A stretch of DNA of 64,000 nucleotides from Minicystis rosea (GCA_001931535.1 CP016211.1:6245573-6309572); one strand, 5' to 3'; shown: positions 1-9,644, counted from the stretch's first letter. The notes: generated by a model from the letters alone, not told the origin. Made by a program: numbers and translations.

Positions 1-1
1 T

Positions 2-3000
2 CGCGCGGTCGCCGTCGCGCTCGACAACCTGTACGGGCTCGGCATCGCCAAAGAGGCGCTCGCCGAGAGGCCGCGCGGCACGGATGGATATCGCCGCTTC
101 GATCTCGACCCCGGCGCGCCCCTCCGCTTCACCCGCCCTTCGCGCGTGAAGAAGGTCTATTTCCCGATCGCCGATCGCCTCGTCCCCGGCTACTACCTCG
201 AGCTCTTCACCAAGCTCCCCGGTCAAAAGGCATCTCCCGACGTCCACGCTTACGTCATCGGCGCGGAGGACGGCCGGATCCTCTATCGAGCGAACCTCAA
301 GGCCCATGAGGCCTTCCAATATCGAGTCTGGGCCGAGACCACCGGCAACCAGCGCCCGCTCGACGGCCCCATCGAAGATTGGACGCCGCACCCCACGGGC
401 ACGCCGGACGGCAGCTATCCGAGCTACATCCCGCCCGTCCTCGTCTCGATGGAAGGGTTCAACACGAACCCCGACAAGAAGGCCGATCCCTGGCTCGCCG
501 CGAACGCCACGGAGACGCGGGGAAACAACGTCGATGCGTATACCGACGACGACGATCCCGACGGCTTCGGGCCCGGCGACATCCGCGCTTCCCTCACGGG
601 GCCGCTCTCGTTCGATCGGGTCTTCGACACGAGCCTCTCGCCGATTGCCAACGACGAGCAGCGCATGGCCTCGGTGGCGCAGCTCTTCTACACCACCAAC
701 TGGCTCCATGATTATTGGTACGACTCGGGCTTCGACGAGGCGGCCGGCAATGCCCAGCAAAATAACTTCGGCCGAGGCGGCGCGGGCGGCGACCGGCTCA
801 TCGCCCAAGCGCAGGACGGCGCGCTCCTCGGCAACCTCGACAACGCCAACATGGCCACGCCGGCCGACGGCGAGTCGCCGCAGATGCAAATGTATCTGTG
901 GAGCGGGCCCGAGACGCGCTCGTTCGGCGTCGAGCCTTTGAACCAAAGCCTCGAGTCGGGCTCGGCCTCGTTCGGCCCGGCGAACTTCGACGTCACGGGC
1001 ACGCTCATCCTGGCCGACGACGGTGTCGCTCCCAAGACCAATGCCTGCGAGCCGATCGTCAACGACGTCTCCGGCAAGATCGCGCTCATCGATCGCGGGT
1101 CGTGCAGCTTCCAGGAGAAGGTGCAAGCCGCGGAGGCCGCAGGCGCCATCGGGGTGGTGATTGCCAGTCACGTGGGCGGCCCGCCGCCGTCGATGCCCGG
1201 TGACGATGCGAGCAGCGTCACGATCCCCGTACTCTCCGTGACGCTCGCCGACGGCAATGCCCTCAAGGTCGCGCTCGCGTCGGGGCCGGTGACGGTGCAC
1301 CTCACGCGCGTGGTGGCGCCCGCGGTCGATGGCTCGATCGACAACCCGGTGGTTGCGCACGAGTGGGGCCATTACCTGCATCACCGCCTCGTCGACTGCG
1401 CACTGCTCCAGTGCGGCGGCGAGAGCGAGGGCTGGGGTGATTTCATCTCACTCACGCTGATGCTGCGCCCGGGCGACAACCTGAACGGCAGCTACGCCGA
1501 CACCGTGTATGCCACCGTGGCCACGCCCAACGCGGCCTATTTCGGCACGCGGCGCGCGCCGTACAGCGTCGATCACACGAAGAACGCTTTCACGTTCACC
1601 CACATCACCGACGATGTGCCTTTGCCGGACACCGCGCCGCTCAACGATTGGGGCGGGCCCAACTCGGAGGAGCACAACACCGGAGAGATCTGGGGCGCCA
1701 TGCTCCATGAAGCCTACGTGGCGCTGCTCCACGAGAGCGAGGCGCAGAGCCCGCGCTACACCTTCGAAGAGGCGCGGCGGCGCATGGCCGATTACGTCGT
1801 CGCCGGGTTGAAGCTCGCGCCGCGGGAGCCGACCTTCACCGAGCAGCGGGACGCGATCCTGGCCGCGGCGCTGGCCGCCGATCCGGCGGACGCGTTGCTC
1901 ATCGCGGGCGGCTTCGCCAAGCGCGGCGCCGGCTCGTGCGCGGCGTCGCCGGAGAAGGACACCAACGACAACAGCGGCGTGGTGGAGAGCTTCGTCGTCG
2001 CGCCGGCCCCGCAAATCACATCCATCACCCTCGTGCCGAGCCTGCAAAGCTGCGACAGCGACGGCATCCTCGACGCCGAGGAGCGCGGGGAGGTCGTGGT
2101 CGAGATCATGAATGGAAGCATCGTGCCCCTCGGCGCCACCGAGATTGCCCTCTCGGGCAGCACGACAGGCATGGTGTTCCCCAACGGGCAGAAGGCCACC
2201 CTGCCCGCGCTCGATGCTTTCGCCACCACGGAGCTCCGCTTCGAGGTCGCGCTCGATCGCACCATCACCGCGCCGGAGCCGTTCTTCGTGGACGTCACGG
2301 CGACGAACGCCGAAGCCTGCACGCCCGAGACGACGCGCAAAGCGGCCTTCCGGGTGAACTACGACAACAAAGAGGCCGCTTCGGCGAGCGACGATTTCGA
2401 GAGCGACCTCCAGACCTGGCAACGAAAAGGCTCCGATTCGACGACCATCTGGGCGAAGACGAACGACGACACCGGCAACCACGTCTGGCACGGTGTGGAT
2501 TTCGACAGCCCGTCGGACACGTGGCTCGAGTCCCCGAGCCTCCACGTGAGCGCCACGAAACAGCTCTCGATCAAGCTCCATCACCGCCACAGCTTCGAGA
2601 CCGCTCCGGCGGAGGACGACGGGCCGGACGTGTACTGGGACGGCGCCGTCATCGAGGTGAGCGGCGACGACGGCAAGACCTGGCAAGACGTGGAGAAGCT
2701 CGGCGCCAAGCCTGGTTATGGCGGCACGATTGGCAATCTGGCGGACAACCCGCTTGCCGATCGGAAAGGCTTCGTGAGCACCAATCTTTCCTGGCCGTCG
2801 ATGGATGAGGTGACGCTCGATCTCGGGACCGCGCTCGCCGGCAAGACGGCGCGAATCCGCTTCCGCATCGGCACTGACGAGGCAGAGGGTGACTTCGGTT
2901 GGGACATCGACGACATCGCCATCACGGGCATCGATGACACGCCCTTCCCCACCGTGGTCGCCGATCAAGGCACCTGCGGCACGATGCCGCTCGCGAACGC

Positions 3001-3385
3001 GGGTGAGGATCAAATCGTCGCCATCGGTGATCAGGTGGCGCTCGATGCGTCGAAGAGCTCGGATCCGGAAGGCGATCCACTCTCCTTCACCTGGACGCAG
3101 CTCGCCGGACCGGAGGTGACGTTGGTCTCGGCCACGAGCGCCCGCGCGACCTTCATCGCCCCCGAGGTGAAGGGCAAGACCACGCTCACGTTCCGCGTCT
3201 CGGTCACCGACGGCGGCGCCACCGCCAGCGACACCGTCGACGTCGTCGTCGATCCCAGCCGCACGCAAACACTGGTCGCCGCCGGCGGATGCGGCTGCGC
3301 CATCCCCGAGGGAAGCGCCGGCGGATCGCTCGTCCCGATGGCGGCGGCCGCGCTGCTCGTGGCGCGACGGCGCAGGAAGCGCTGA
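2..3385 (+). CDS. Secreted M36 (fungalysin-like) metalloprotease with PA and PKD-type domains and MYXO-CTERM tail, 5' partial
   Basis: The reading frame is open from base 2, so the true start and signal peptide lie outside the window; a GTG at 146 is internal. The zinc site is HEWGH at 1358-1372, followed by SEGWGDF, which matches the third-ligand GEGWSD region of M36 peptidases, and by NTGEIWGAML. Between the N-terminal part of the catalytic region and HEXXH there is a protease-associated (PA) insert at roughly 1030-1310 (GKIALIDRGSCSF and following). The C-terminal third holds a jelly-roll-like segment and then a PKD/K-type domain at about 2985-3250 (ANAGEDQ, SSDPEGDPL). The last 33 residues are GGCGC, a hydrophobic stretch and RRRRKR, the layout of MYXO-CTERM surface-sorting tails. 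The likely role is an extracellular, cell-anchored protease for predation or nutrition. It converges with the next gene. Confidence 0.9.
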   Translation, partial: RAVAVALDNLYGLGIAKEALAERPRGTDGYRRFDLDPGAPLRFTRPSRVKKVYFPIADRLVPGYYLELFTKLPGQKASPDVHAYVIGAEDGRILYRANLKAHEAFQYRVWAETTGNQRPLDGPIEDWTPHPTGTPDGSYPSYIPPVLVSMEGFNTNPDKKADPWLAANATETRGNNVDAYTDDDDPDGFGPGDIRASLTGPLSFDRVFDTSLSPIANDEQRMASVAQLFYTTNWLHDYWYDSGFDEAAGNAQQNNFGRGGAGGDRLIAQAQDGALLGNLDNANMATPADGESPQMQMYLWSGPETRSFGVEPLNQSLESGSASFGPANFDVTGTLILADDGVAPKTNACEPIVNDVSGKIALIDRGSCSFQEKVQAAEAAGAIGVVIASHVGGPPPSMPGDDASSVTIPVLSVTLADGNALKVALASGPVTVHLTRVVAPAVDGSIDNPVVAHEWGHYLHHRLVDCALLQCGGESEGWGDFISLTLMLRPGDNLNGSYADTVYATVATPNAAYFGTRRAPYSVDHTKNAFTFTHITDDVPLPDTAPLNDWGGPNSEEHNTGEIWGAMLHEAYVALLHESEAQSPRYTFEEARRRMADYVVAGLKLAPREPTFTEQRDAILAAALAADPADALLIAGGFAKRGAGSCAASPEKDTNDNSGVVESFVVAPAPQITSITLVPSLQSCDSDGILDAEERGEVVVEIMNGSIVPLGATEIALSGSTTGMVFPNGQKATLPALDAFATTELRFEVALDRTITAPEPFFVDVTATNAEACTPETTRKAAFRVNYDNKEAASASDDFESDLQTWQRKGSDSTTIWAKTNDDTGNHVWHGVDFDSPSDTWLESPSLHVSATKQLSIKLHHRHSFETAPAEDDGPDVYWDGAVIEVSGDDGKTWQDVEKLGAKPGYGGTIGNLADNPLADRKGFVSTNLSWPSMDEVTLDLGTALAGKTARIRFRIGTDEAEGDFGWDIDDIAITGIDDTPFPTVVADQGTCGTMPLANAGEDQIVAIGDQVALDASKSSDPEGDPLSFTWTQLAGPEVTLVSATSARATFIAPEVKGKTTLTFRVSVTDGGATASDTVDVVVDPSRTQTLVAAGGCGCAIPEGSAGGSLVPMAAAALLVARRRRKR

Positions 3386-3437
3386 GCAGGGGTGCGCGCA
3401 TCACGCTCCGGTCGCCGTCGATGGTGCACACCCTTCA

Positions 3438-4508
3438 TCAACGAAGCATGCCTTTGGCGATCTCGATCTCTCCCTCCACCACCGCGGCGTCCGAGGCATC
3501 GTCGATGGGGTGCTCCACCCGCTCGTAGGCGACGCGCCAAGCGATGGGCAATCCCTTGGCTGCGGAGCCCAGGGAGAGGCGCACCACCGTGTCACCGCTG
3601 CTCACCACGCGGGTGTCCGCGACCAGCACCTTGATGGGGTGTCCATCGGTGCCGCGGGCCTTGCCGAAGCGGCGGGCGAGATATCGAGTCTCCTCGGCGA
3701 CCACGTGCGATTCGGCGCCGACCGCCTCCACATGCACGGCGAGGCGGCGAAACAAGTCCCCCGTGGGAAACGCGTGCCCCACGCCGCTCGGCGCGAGCCG
3801 AACCTCCACCGCGCCATCGGCGGCGCGGGTCGCGGTGACGTGGGCCGCGGAACGCACGAAGGTCGCATCGCGCGAAGCGGCGAAAGCATGGCTCCGATGC
3901 GTGCGCCCCGGCGCCGAGATCACCTTGGGCATGTGACAGCTCGCGCAGGCCATCGCGGCGAATGGAGACGCGCGATGCTCGCTCACCGTCGATTGCATGA
4001 GCTCGCGATGGCTGCGGCGCTCCGGATCGGGAAAGGAGAACTCGTGGCAGGCCGCGCACGCGCCGTCGCTGGCAAAGGCCGCGGATCGGACGATGCCATG
4101 AGGCGCAGACTCGCTGCCTGCGCGCGGCGCGGCGAGGACACCGCTCGAGGTCGAATGACACGTCACGCAACCCACGCCGATGTTGCCGAGATCCGGCGGC
4201 GGATCGCGGGACGGATCGGCTTCGGGCGCATGGCAGCCTCGGCAGAACGCGAGCGGCTCGATGGCGAGCGCGCGCTGATAGGCTGGATCGGTGTGCGCTT
4301 TGCGATGCAGCGAGGCGCGCCATTCGGCGGCGATGTCGGCATGGCAGCTCTCGCAGCGCGCGTTCTCCGCCGCCGCGGAAGCGTGTCGCGGAGCGCGCGC
4401 CGGCCCGGGCATGACAGCGTCGTCGGCGCGCAGCAGGAGCGGCGCCGCGCAGAGCACGACGCAGAGAGCCACCGGGGCGACGCCAAACGCCGAGCGCAAC
4501 ACGCCCAC
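3438..4508 (-). CDS. Secreted multihaem c-type cytochrome (five CxxCH)
   Basis: The protein of about 356 residues starts with a hydrophobic signal segment (LCVVLCAAPLLL) and carries five haem-c attachment motifs: CESCH, CRGCH, CVTCH, CAACH and CASCH. The C-terminal third lacks CxxCH and looks like a beta-rich domain. The spacing and the SxLHRKAHTDPAY region resemble cytochrome c554/c'-type multihaem proteins, so a periplasmic electron-transfer role is likely; the redox partner is unknown. GTG codons at 4508 and 4502 are both possible starts. The first lies 2 nt after the stop of the upstream lipoprotein gene, which suggests translational coupling in a two-gene operon. An in-frame extension upstream of 4508 overlaps the real lipoprotein gene in another frame and was discarded. 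Confidence 0.82.
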   Translation of the reverse strand: MGVLRSAFGVAPVALCVVLCAAPLLLRADDAVMPGPARAPRHASAAAENARCESCHADIAAEWRASLHRKAHTDPAYQRALAIEPLAFCRGCHAPEADPSRDPPPDLGNIGVGCVTCHSTSSGVLAAPRAGSESAPHGIVRSAAFASDGACAACHEFSFPDPERRSHRELMQSTVSEHRASPFAAMACASCHMPKVISAPGRTHRSHAFAASRDATFVRSAAHVTATRAADGAVEVRLAPSGVGHAFPTGDLFRRLAVHVEAVGAESHVVAEETRYLARRFGKARGTDGHPIKVLVADTRVVSSGDTVVRLSLGSAAKGLPIAWRVAYERVEHPIDDASDAAVVEGEIEIAKGMLR

Positions 4509-4510
4509 GC

Positions 4511-6277
4511 CTATTTCTTGAGCGCGCCGGTGCGCAGATCGATGTCGAGGATGCGATTCGTCTTCGGCGGCTCCCCGCAGAGGAGCTGCGGCCGCGCGCT
4601 CGGCACCTTGCTCTGCACCAACGCGAGCAGCTTTTGCCCTTGTTTCAGGTCCGGAACGAAGGCCACGAGGAAGCGGGAGCCGGAGTCCTCCGTCTCGGCG
4701 AAGCGGACGCCGGAGAACTCGGTGTGCCCTTTGAGGGCCTCGCGCGTGAGCGGGAAATCGTAGTCCGGCGGAGCCACGCGGCTCAGCTTGTAGAGCACCA
4801 CGAAGAGGTTCTTGCAGCTCGCCGTGGGCGGCCCGACGCGGCCGAAAGCCACCTTCTTCGCCGTCTCCTTCTGCCCGCCTTCCTCCGCGTTCAGGTCGAG
4901 CACCTTCTCGGGCTTGTGCAGACCGAGCAACATGGTGTCGGTGTTCTTTTCGTTGGCGGCGACGATCATCATCTCTCCGGCGGGGAAAGAGATGTGGCTC
5001 GCCATCATGCGCTCGCCGCTCGGCGCGCGGGGCAAAGCGATCTTCACCCACGCCCCCGACGCTTCGAGGTGATGGAGATCCGGCCCGAAGCGCACCCATT
5101 GCGTGCCATCCGGCGCGGTCTCGTGAAGCATGATGTCCGCGTCGACGCCCTCGGGAACGACGCGCTCCCACGTCGATCCTTTGCGGCGGAGGAGCGCCCG
5201 GGTGGTTCGAACCCAAAGCACCTTGCCCGCGTCCACCCACAAGCCCTCGACGGCCGTCTTCCCTTCGGGGGAGATATCGGTCCATGCTTTGCCGTCCCAA
5301 TGGGCGACATAGGGTGTCGGTACGTCCCCTTCCCCGGTGAAGGTCGCGCGCACATAGAGGTCGGTGGCCGAGATTTCGTGGATGTGCGCCTGGCCGTGCA
5401 TCAAGGTCCCTTTGCCGGCCGATCCGGGCAGCTCCCGCACGGTGGATTTCGTGGCGCCGCGCGGCCAGTGCTCGACGGCCAGCGCGCCGGGGCCGACCTC
5501 GGCCATGTGCGTGTAATCGCCGGCGCCGGTGCAGAGCTTGCCGACGCCCACGAGATCGCCGGCCGCGAGGTTCGTGAAATGCGCGTATCCCGCGAGCTTC
5601 GTGGGGCAATCACCGCTCCCGAGCGTGACCGTGGGCGGCTTCCCCGCCCCCTTGCCCCCGAGCACGAGCTTGGGAAAGGCCGGGCCGTCGTTCTTGGAGT
5701 CGAGGATGTAATAGAGCGAGCGCGCGCCCCACTTGGCCCGGCCCAAGAGGACACCGGCGTAATACATGTGCACCACCGTCTCCGGCATGTCGGCGAGGGG
5801 TTGGTCCTTGGCGCGGATCCATTTCGAGCCATTCCACGTGTAATCGATGTCGGTGCCGCCGCGCTCGCCGGGGAGATTGGTCGACAAGAGGCCCGATCGA
5901 GGCCAATCACCACTTACGCTGTAAACCGCGAAAGCATGCTCCTCGCCCACCCCTTCGACGCCTTCGTAGAGGCGCGGCTCGAAGCGGGCGCCCCGCGCGT
6001 CGACGAGCATGGCCCGGCTGAGGAACTCGCCGTTGATGGCCACGATGCCCTTCGCGAGCGGATACACGCGCAGCGAATTCGCGCCGTTCACGACGACGGG
6101 GTGAAAGGGGCTCGGCGCCTCGGGCGGCTCGACCGCGGCCGACGCGGTCGCAGCAGGCACCACCGGCGCCGCAGCGACGGACGTGGTCGTGGGCGCGGGG
6201 GGCAGCTCCGGCGGAGGGCTCGCGGGGCCGCAGGCGACGAGGATCGAAGTGAGCGCGAAGGGAGCGAGGGAGCGCAT
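4511..6277 (-). CDS. Large hypothetical lipoprotein, probably beta-propeller-like
   Basis: This 588-residue protein starts with MRSLAPFALTSILVAC, a lipoprotein signal with the lipobox Cys at residue 16, followed by a Pro/Ala/Thr-rich linker of about 40 residues. The rest is a repetitive mix of beta-type segments with Trp/Asp/Gly motifs (WNGSKWIRAKD, HWDGKAWTDISPEGKT, STWERVVPEG), as in sensor or YCF48/Kelch-like propellers. No catalytic motif is visible. It is the first gene of an operon with the multihaem cytochrome, 2 nt downstream, so a role in assembling or docking that cytochrome is possible but is inference. The ATG follows a consensus-like TATACT by 8 nt with no Shine-Dalgarno sequence, which points to a leaderless mRNA. 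Confidence 0.7.
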   Translation of the reverse strand: MRSLAPFALTSILVACGPASPPPELPPAPTTTSVAAAPVVPAATASAAVEPPEAPSPFHPVVVNGANSLRVYPLAKGIVAINGEFLSRAMLVDARGARFEPRLYEGVEGVGEEHAFAVYSVSGDWPRSGLLSTNLPGERGGTDIDYTWNGSKWIRAKDQPLADMPETVVHMYYAGVLLGRAKWGARSLYYILDSKNDGPAFPKLVLGGKGAGKPPTVTLGSGDCPTKLAGYAHFTNLAAGDLVGVGKLCTGAGDYTHMAEVGPGALAVEHWPRGATKSTVRELPGSAGKGTLMHGQAHIHEISATDLYVRATFTGEGDVPTPYVAHWDGKAWTDISPEGKTAVEGLWVDAGKVLWVRTTRALLRRKGSTWERVVPEGVDADIMLHETAPDGTQWVRFGPDLHHLEASGAWVKIALPRAPSGERMMASHISFPAGEMMIVAANEKNTDTMLLGLHKPEKVLDLNAEEGGQKETAKKVAFGRVGPPTASCKNLFVVLYKLSRVAPPDYDFPLTREALKGHTEFSGVRFAETEDSGSRFLVAFVPDLKQGQKLLALVQSKVPSARPQLLCGEPPKTNRILDIDLRTGALKK

Positions 6278-6285
6278 CGGCCGCG

Positions 6286-6291
6286 AGTATA
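6286..6291 (-). promoter_or_regulatory. -10 box TATACT, leaderless promoter
   Basis: On the minus strand TATACT ends 8 nt before the ATG of the lipoprotein gene. Normal -10 to start-site spacing would place the RNA 5' end at or next to the start codon. No convincing -35 was seen. Confidence 0.5.
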
Positions 6292-6381
6292 GGCGGGGAC
6301 GAGCCCGCGCCGGCGCGTGGATCGCCGCCGGCCCTCCGGCGAAGGGGTCGGAACCCGCCGCTGGCCACGCCGGCGAGCCCG

Positions 6382-6390
6382 TGCTTTAAG
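6382..6390 (+). promoter_or_regulatory. Extended -10-like TGCTTTAAG before the dihydrouridine synthase gene
   Basis: A TGn-type extended -10 lies 10 nt before the GTG at 6401. It supports choosing that GTG over in-frame starts further upstream, because those would lie upstream of the promoter. Confidence 0.4.
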
Positions 6391-6400
6391 CCACCGCGCC

Positions 6401-7435
6401 GTGCCCTTCTCCCGTGACGAGCTGCGCGCCCATTTCAATGGGCGACCCGTGATCCTGGCCCCGATGGAGGACGTCTCCGACGCCGTCTTCCGCCGCCTTT
6501 GTCGAACGCACGGCGCCGATCTGTGCGTCACCGAGTTCGTGAACGTCGAGGGCCTCCTCCGCGGCTGCAAGAACGCGCGCCGCAAGATGAAGCTCGCCCC
6601 CGACGATCAACCGACGGCGATCCAGATCTACGGATCGAACCCGGAGCGCCTCGCGGAAGCGGCGAGCATCGCCGAGGCCGCCGGCCCGGCGTTCCTCGAC
6701 ATCAACTGCGGCTGTTGGGTGCCGAAGATCGCTGGCCGCGGCGCCGGGGCCGGCTGGCTGCGCAACCCCGCGGCCATGGTCGCGATGGCCCGCATGGTGG
6801 TGGAGAGCACCTCCATTCCGGTCACCGTGAAGACCCGCATCGGTTACGGGCCCGAGAGCGAGATGCCCATCGTCGACCTCGCCCGCCGGCTGGAAGATGC
6901 GGGCGTCGCCGCGCTCACGATTCACTGCCGCACCGCCGCGATGGGCCACAACGGCGCCGCCGATTGGTCGTGGGCGGCCCGCGCGCGCGAGGTCGTGTCG
7001 ATCCCCGTGGTCGTCAACGGCGACATCAAGAGCGGCGAGGACGCCGAGCGCGCGCTCCGCGAAACGGGCTGCGCGGGCGTGATGGTGGGCCGGCGCGCCA
7101 TCGAGCATCCGTGGATCTTCCGCGAGGCGCGGGCGCTCATCGATCGCGGCGTGCACCTGCCGCCGCCCACGCCGTACGAGCGGCTCGCGCTCTGTCGCGA
7201 TCACCTCGTGGCCAACGTCGAGGAGCGAAGCGAGCCCTTCGGCGTGCGTGTGACGCGCCGGCATCTGTCGGGCTATCTGCACGGCATGCGCGGCGCGGCG
7301 GCGCTGCGGCGCAAGCTGCTCTTCTGCGACACGCTCGCGGGTTGTCTCGAGATCCTCGCTGAAGCCGAACGCGAGCTCTCGGCGCCGAGCGTGCCGGTCG
7401 AAGAGCCGGCCCAAGCGCAAGCCATCGCGATCTGA
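6401..7435 (+). CDS. tRNA-dihydrouridine synthase (Dus family)
   Basis: This FMN enzyme reduces specific uridines in tRNA D-loops. The 344-residue protein has the family landmarks in order: the N-terminal FMN loop VILAPMEDVSDAVFR, the catalytic-Cys region DINCGCWVPKI, the RRGAG-like segment GRGAGAGWL, TVKTRIGY, LTIHCRTAAMG, VVNGDIKSGEDA and the phosphate-binding VMVGRRAIEHPWIF. The usual NxGCP catalytic motif reads NCGCW here: the Cys is kept and the following Pro is replaced by Trp. GTG 6401 is preferred as start because homologous sequence begins there, while the in-frame extension from 6317 is Arg-rich and unlike the family. DusB-like is the closest guess for subfamily. Confidence 0.9.
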   Translation: MPFSRDELRAHFNGRPVILAPMEDVSDAVFRRLCRTHGADLCVTEFVNVEGLLRGCKNARRKMKLAPDDQPTAIQIYGSNPERLAEAASIAEAAGPAFLDINCGCWVPKIAGRGAGAGWLRNPAAMVAMARMVVESTSIPVTVKTRIGYGPESEMPIVDLARRLEDAGVAALTIHCRTAAMGHNGAADWSWAARAREVVSIPVVVNGDIKSGEDAERALRETGCAGVMVGRRAIEHPWIFREARALIDRGVHLPPPTPYERLALCRDHLVANVEERSEPFGVRVTRRHLSGYLHGMRGAAALRRKLLFCDTLAGCLEILAEAERELSAPSVPVEEPAQAQAIAI

Positions 7436-7593
7436 CAGCGGCACGCGGCGCCAACGTGATGCGCTGCACGGAAGGGTATGCCCGCGCGGCGTCTCGTCTT
7501 TGGGCTCACGTCGATGACGGAGGTTCGAACGCGGGCGCGGGTTGACGCCACCAACCCGGGCGCGCCACCCTACGCGCCCAGACCGCCTCCGCC

Positions 7594-8484
7594 ATGACCT
7601 ACGAAAACGGCAGCCCCGTCCATTCGTCCCCGAAGAGCGCCGCCGTCGCGCGGAAGCCGCCGGTGACGGCGATGATCTACACGCTGAACGAAGAGCGGAA
7701 CCTCCCCGCCTGTCTCGACAGCCTGGCGTGGTGCGACGACGTCATCGTCGTCGACTCGTTCAGCACCGATCGCACGGAGGCCATCTGCCGCGAGCGCGGC
7801 GTCCGCTTCTTCCAACACGCCTTCGAGGGCTTCGGCTCGCAGCGCAACTGGGCGGCGGACAACACCTCCCCGCGGCACGAATGGATCCTCGTCCTGGACG
7901 CCGACGAGCGCGTCCCGCCCGAAATGGTCACCGAAATGGCCGAGCGCCTCGCGAGCGCGCCGCCCGAGGTCGCGGCCTATCGCCTCAAGCGCCGCTTCCA
8001 CTTGTGGGGGCGCTGGCTCAAGCACAGTAGCCTTTACCCCACCTGGGTCGTCCGTCTGATTCACAAGGATCGCGTCCGCTACGTGAACCGCGGCCACGCG
8101 GAGACCCAAGAGGTCCTCGGCGAGACGGCGGAGCTCGAATCGGATCTCATCGACGAGAACGCCAAAGGCATCCTCGAATGGTTCGAGCGGCAGACCCGTT
8201 ATGCACGCAAGGACGCCGAATTCGAGCTCTCCGAGGAGAACAAGCCCTTTCGTCTGGGTGACGTGCTGTCCGCGGATCCGCTGGTGCGCCGCGCAGCCTT
8301 GAAGCGGATCGCGCGCCGCGCGCCGGGCCGCGCGCCCGTGTACTTCGCGTACAGCTACCTGCTCCGCGGCGGCTTCCGCGACGGCGAGGACGGCCTCGTG
8401 TTCTGCACGATGCGCGCGCTCTATCAGCAGATGGTGAACATCCACAAATACGATCTGCAGAAGCGCGCGAGGAAGGGCTCCTGA
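7594..8484 (+). CDS. Family 2 glycosyltransferase (WaaE/KdtX-like)
   Basis: This 296-residue cytoplasmic GT-A enzyme shows the opening TAMIYTLNEERNLPACLDSL, the nucleotide-binding DDVIVVDSFSTDRT, and the metal-binding DADERVPPEM (DxD variant). RNWAADN and RYARKDAEFEL are typical of the WaaE/KdtX-like GT2 branch that adds glucose-type sugars to lipopolysaccharide core. It is 2 nt upstream of galE, which would supply UDP-galactose or UDP-glucose, so the pair probably makes envelope polysaccharide. The acceptor cannot be read from the sequence. Confidence 0.88.
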   Translation: MTYENGSPVHSSPKSAAVARKPPVTAMIYTLNEERNLPACLDSLAWCDDVIVVDSFSTDRTEAICRERGVRFFQHAFEGFGSQRNWAADNTSPRHEWILVLDADERVPPEMVTEMAERLASAPPEVAAYRLKRRFHLWGRWLKHSSLYPTWVVRLIHKDRVRYVNRGHAETQEVLGETAELESDLIDENAKGILEWFERQTRYARKDAEFELSEENKPFRLGDVLSADPLVRRAALKRIARRAPGRAPVYFAYSYLLRGGFRDGEDGLVFCTMRALYQQMVNIHKYDLQKRARKGS

Positions 8485-8486
8485 TC

Positions 8487-9515
8487 ATGCATCGCGCGCT
8501 CGTCGTCGGCGGGGCCGGCTACATCGGATCGCACATGGTCAAGCGGCTCGCGCGCGCCGGCTGGCGCGTGACCACGCTCGACAACTTGAGCCTCGGTCAC
8601 CGGGACGCCGTCCTCGCTGGGGACCTCGTCGTCGCCGATCTCCTCGATCGCGAGGCGCTCGCGCGGGTCTTCGCGGCCGAGCGGTTCGATCTCGTGATGC
8701 ACTTCGCGGCCTATGCGCGCGTGGGTGAGTCGGTCGTCGAGCCGCGCCGCTATTACGCGAACAACGTGGTCGGCGCGCTCAACCTGCTCGACACCATGCT
8801 CGACGCGGGCGTGAAGCGACTCATCTTCTCCTCGACGTGCGCGACGTACGGCGTGCCCGAGCACGTCCCCATCACCGAAGATCACCGGCAGCGCCCCATC
8901 AATCCCTACGGCAACACCAAGCTCGTCATCGAGCTGGCCCTCGCCGACTACGCGACCGCTTATGGGCTGAAGAGCGTGGCCCTGCGCTATTTCAATGCTT
9001 CGGGCTGCGATCGCGAAGGCGATCTCGACGAGCGGCACGACCCGGAGACGCACCTCATCCCGCTGGTGCTGCGCGAGGCGCTGCGCGTGAAGAACGGCGG
9101 CGATCGCGCGGCCACCACGCTCACCGTCTTCGGCGACGACTACGCGACGGCCGACGGCACCTGCGTCCGCGACTACATCCACGTCGAGGATCTCTGCGAA
9201 GCGCACCTCCTCGCGGGCGAGCGGATCATGCGCGACGATCGGCCCGCAGGGGGCTTCGAATTCTACAACCTCGGCAATGGCAACGGGGCATCGGTGCTCG
9301 AGGTCATCGCCGCGGCCCGCGCGGTCACGGGCATCGATTTCGACTACAAGGTGGCCGGGCGACGCGCGGGGGATCCGCCGGTCCTGGTCGGCTCATGTAC
9401 CAAGGCCGCCGAGGTGCTCGGATGGAAGCCCGGGATCCCGCGCATCGAGGACATCGTGGCGACGGCATGGCGCGCGTTGCTGCGGCGGCTCGAGCGCGAG
9501 GGCACGCCTCACTGA
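8487..9515 (+). CDS. galE: UDP-glucose 4-epimerase
   Basis: GalE interconverts UDP-glucose and UDP-galactose using bound NAD+. The 342-residue length is typical. The Rossmann glycine motif GGAGYIGS is at residues 8-15, the catalytic SSTCATYG serine/threonine region near 115-122, and YGNTK gives catalytic Tyr141 and Lys145. Further family signatures are LRYFNASGCDREGDL, HLIPLVLR, TADGTCVRDYIHVEDLCEAH and YNLGNGNGASVLEV. The start lies 2 nt after the glycosyltransferase stop, so the two genes are co-transcribed for surface glycan synthesis. Confidence 0.95.
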   Translation: MHRALVVGGAGYIGSHMVKRLARAGWRVTTLDNLSLGHRDAVLAGDLVVADLLDREALARVFAAERFDLVMHFAAYARVGESVVEPRRYYANNVVGALNLLDTMLDAGVKRLIFSSTCATYGVPEHVPITEDHRQRPINPYGNTKLVIELALADYATAYGLKSVALRYFNASGCDREGDLDERHDPETHLIPLVLREALRVKNGGDRAATTLTVFGDDYATADGTCVRDYIHVEDLCEAHLLAGERIMRDDRPAGGFEFYNLGNGNGASVLEVIAAARAVTGIDFDYKVAGRRAGDPPVLVGSCTKAAEVLGWKPGIPRIEDIVATAWRALLRRLEREGTPH

Positions 9516-9635
9516 TGCACACGCCAACGTGAGGTAGTGTACGCCGCAGGCCGCAACGGTCGGCGGCGCGACAAATCTGCGCGAAATGTTCGCCCGGTGA
9601 GCGCCCGCACGCGCTTCCGTCACGCGCGCGCACCG

Positions 9636-9644
9636 TGCTAGCCT
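9636..9644 (+). promoter_or_regulatory. Extended -10 box TGCTAGCCT
   Basis: This is the same TGnTAnCCT pattern found before the SRPBCC gene (24691) and the kinase gene (19655-19663, minus strand). Here it would start RNA near 9651 and give a leader of roughly 90 nt before the DUF4242 gene. Confidence 0.4.

Noticed and set aside
4509..5609. In-frame N-terminal extension of the multihaem cytochrome to 723 residues
   Set aside because: The extension overlaps the lipoprotein gene in another frame and is low-complexity. A signal peptide begins at the GTG codons at 4508/4502.
7510..7545. GGTTCGAAC resembling a tRNA T-loop
   Set aside because: No pairing 5-bp stem, anticodon arm or acceptor stem could be formed around it.
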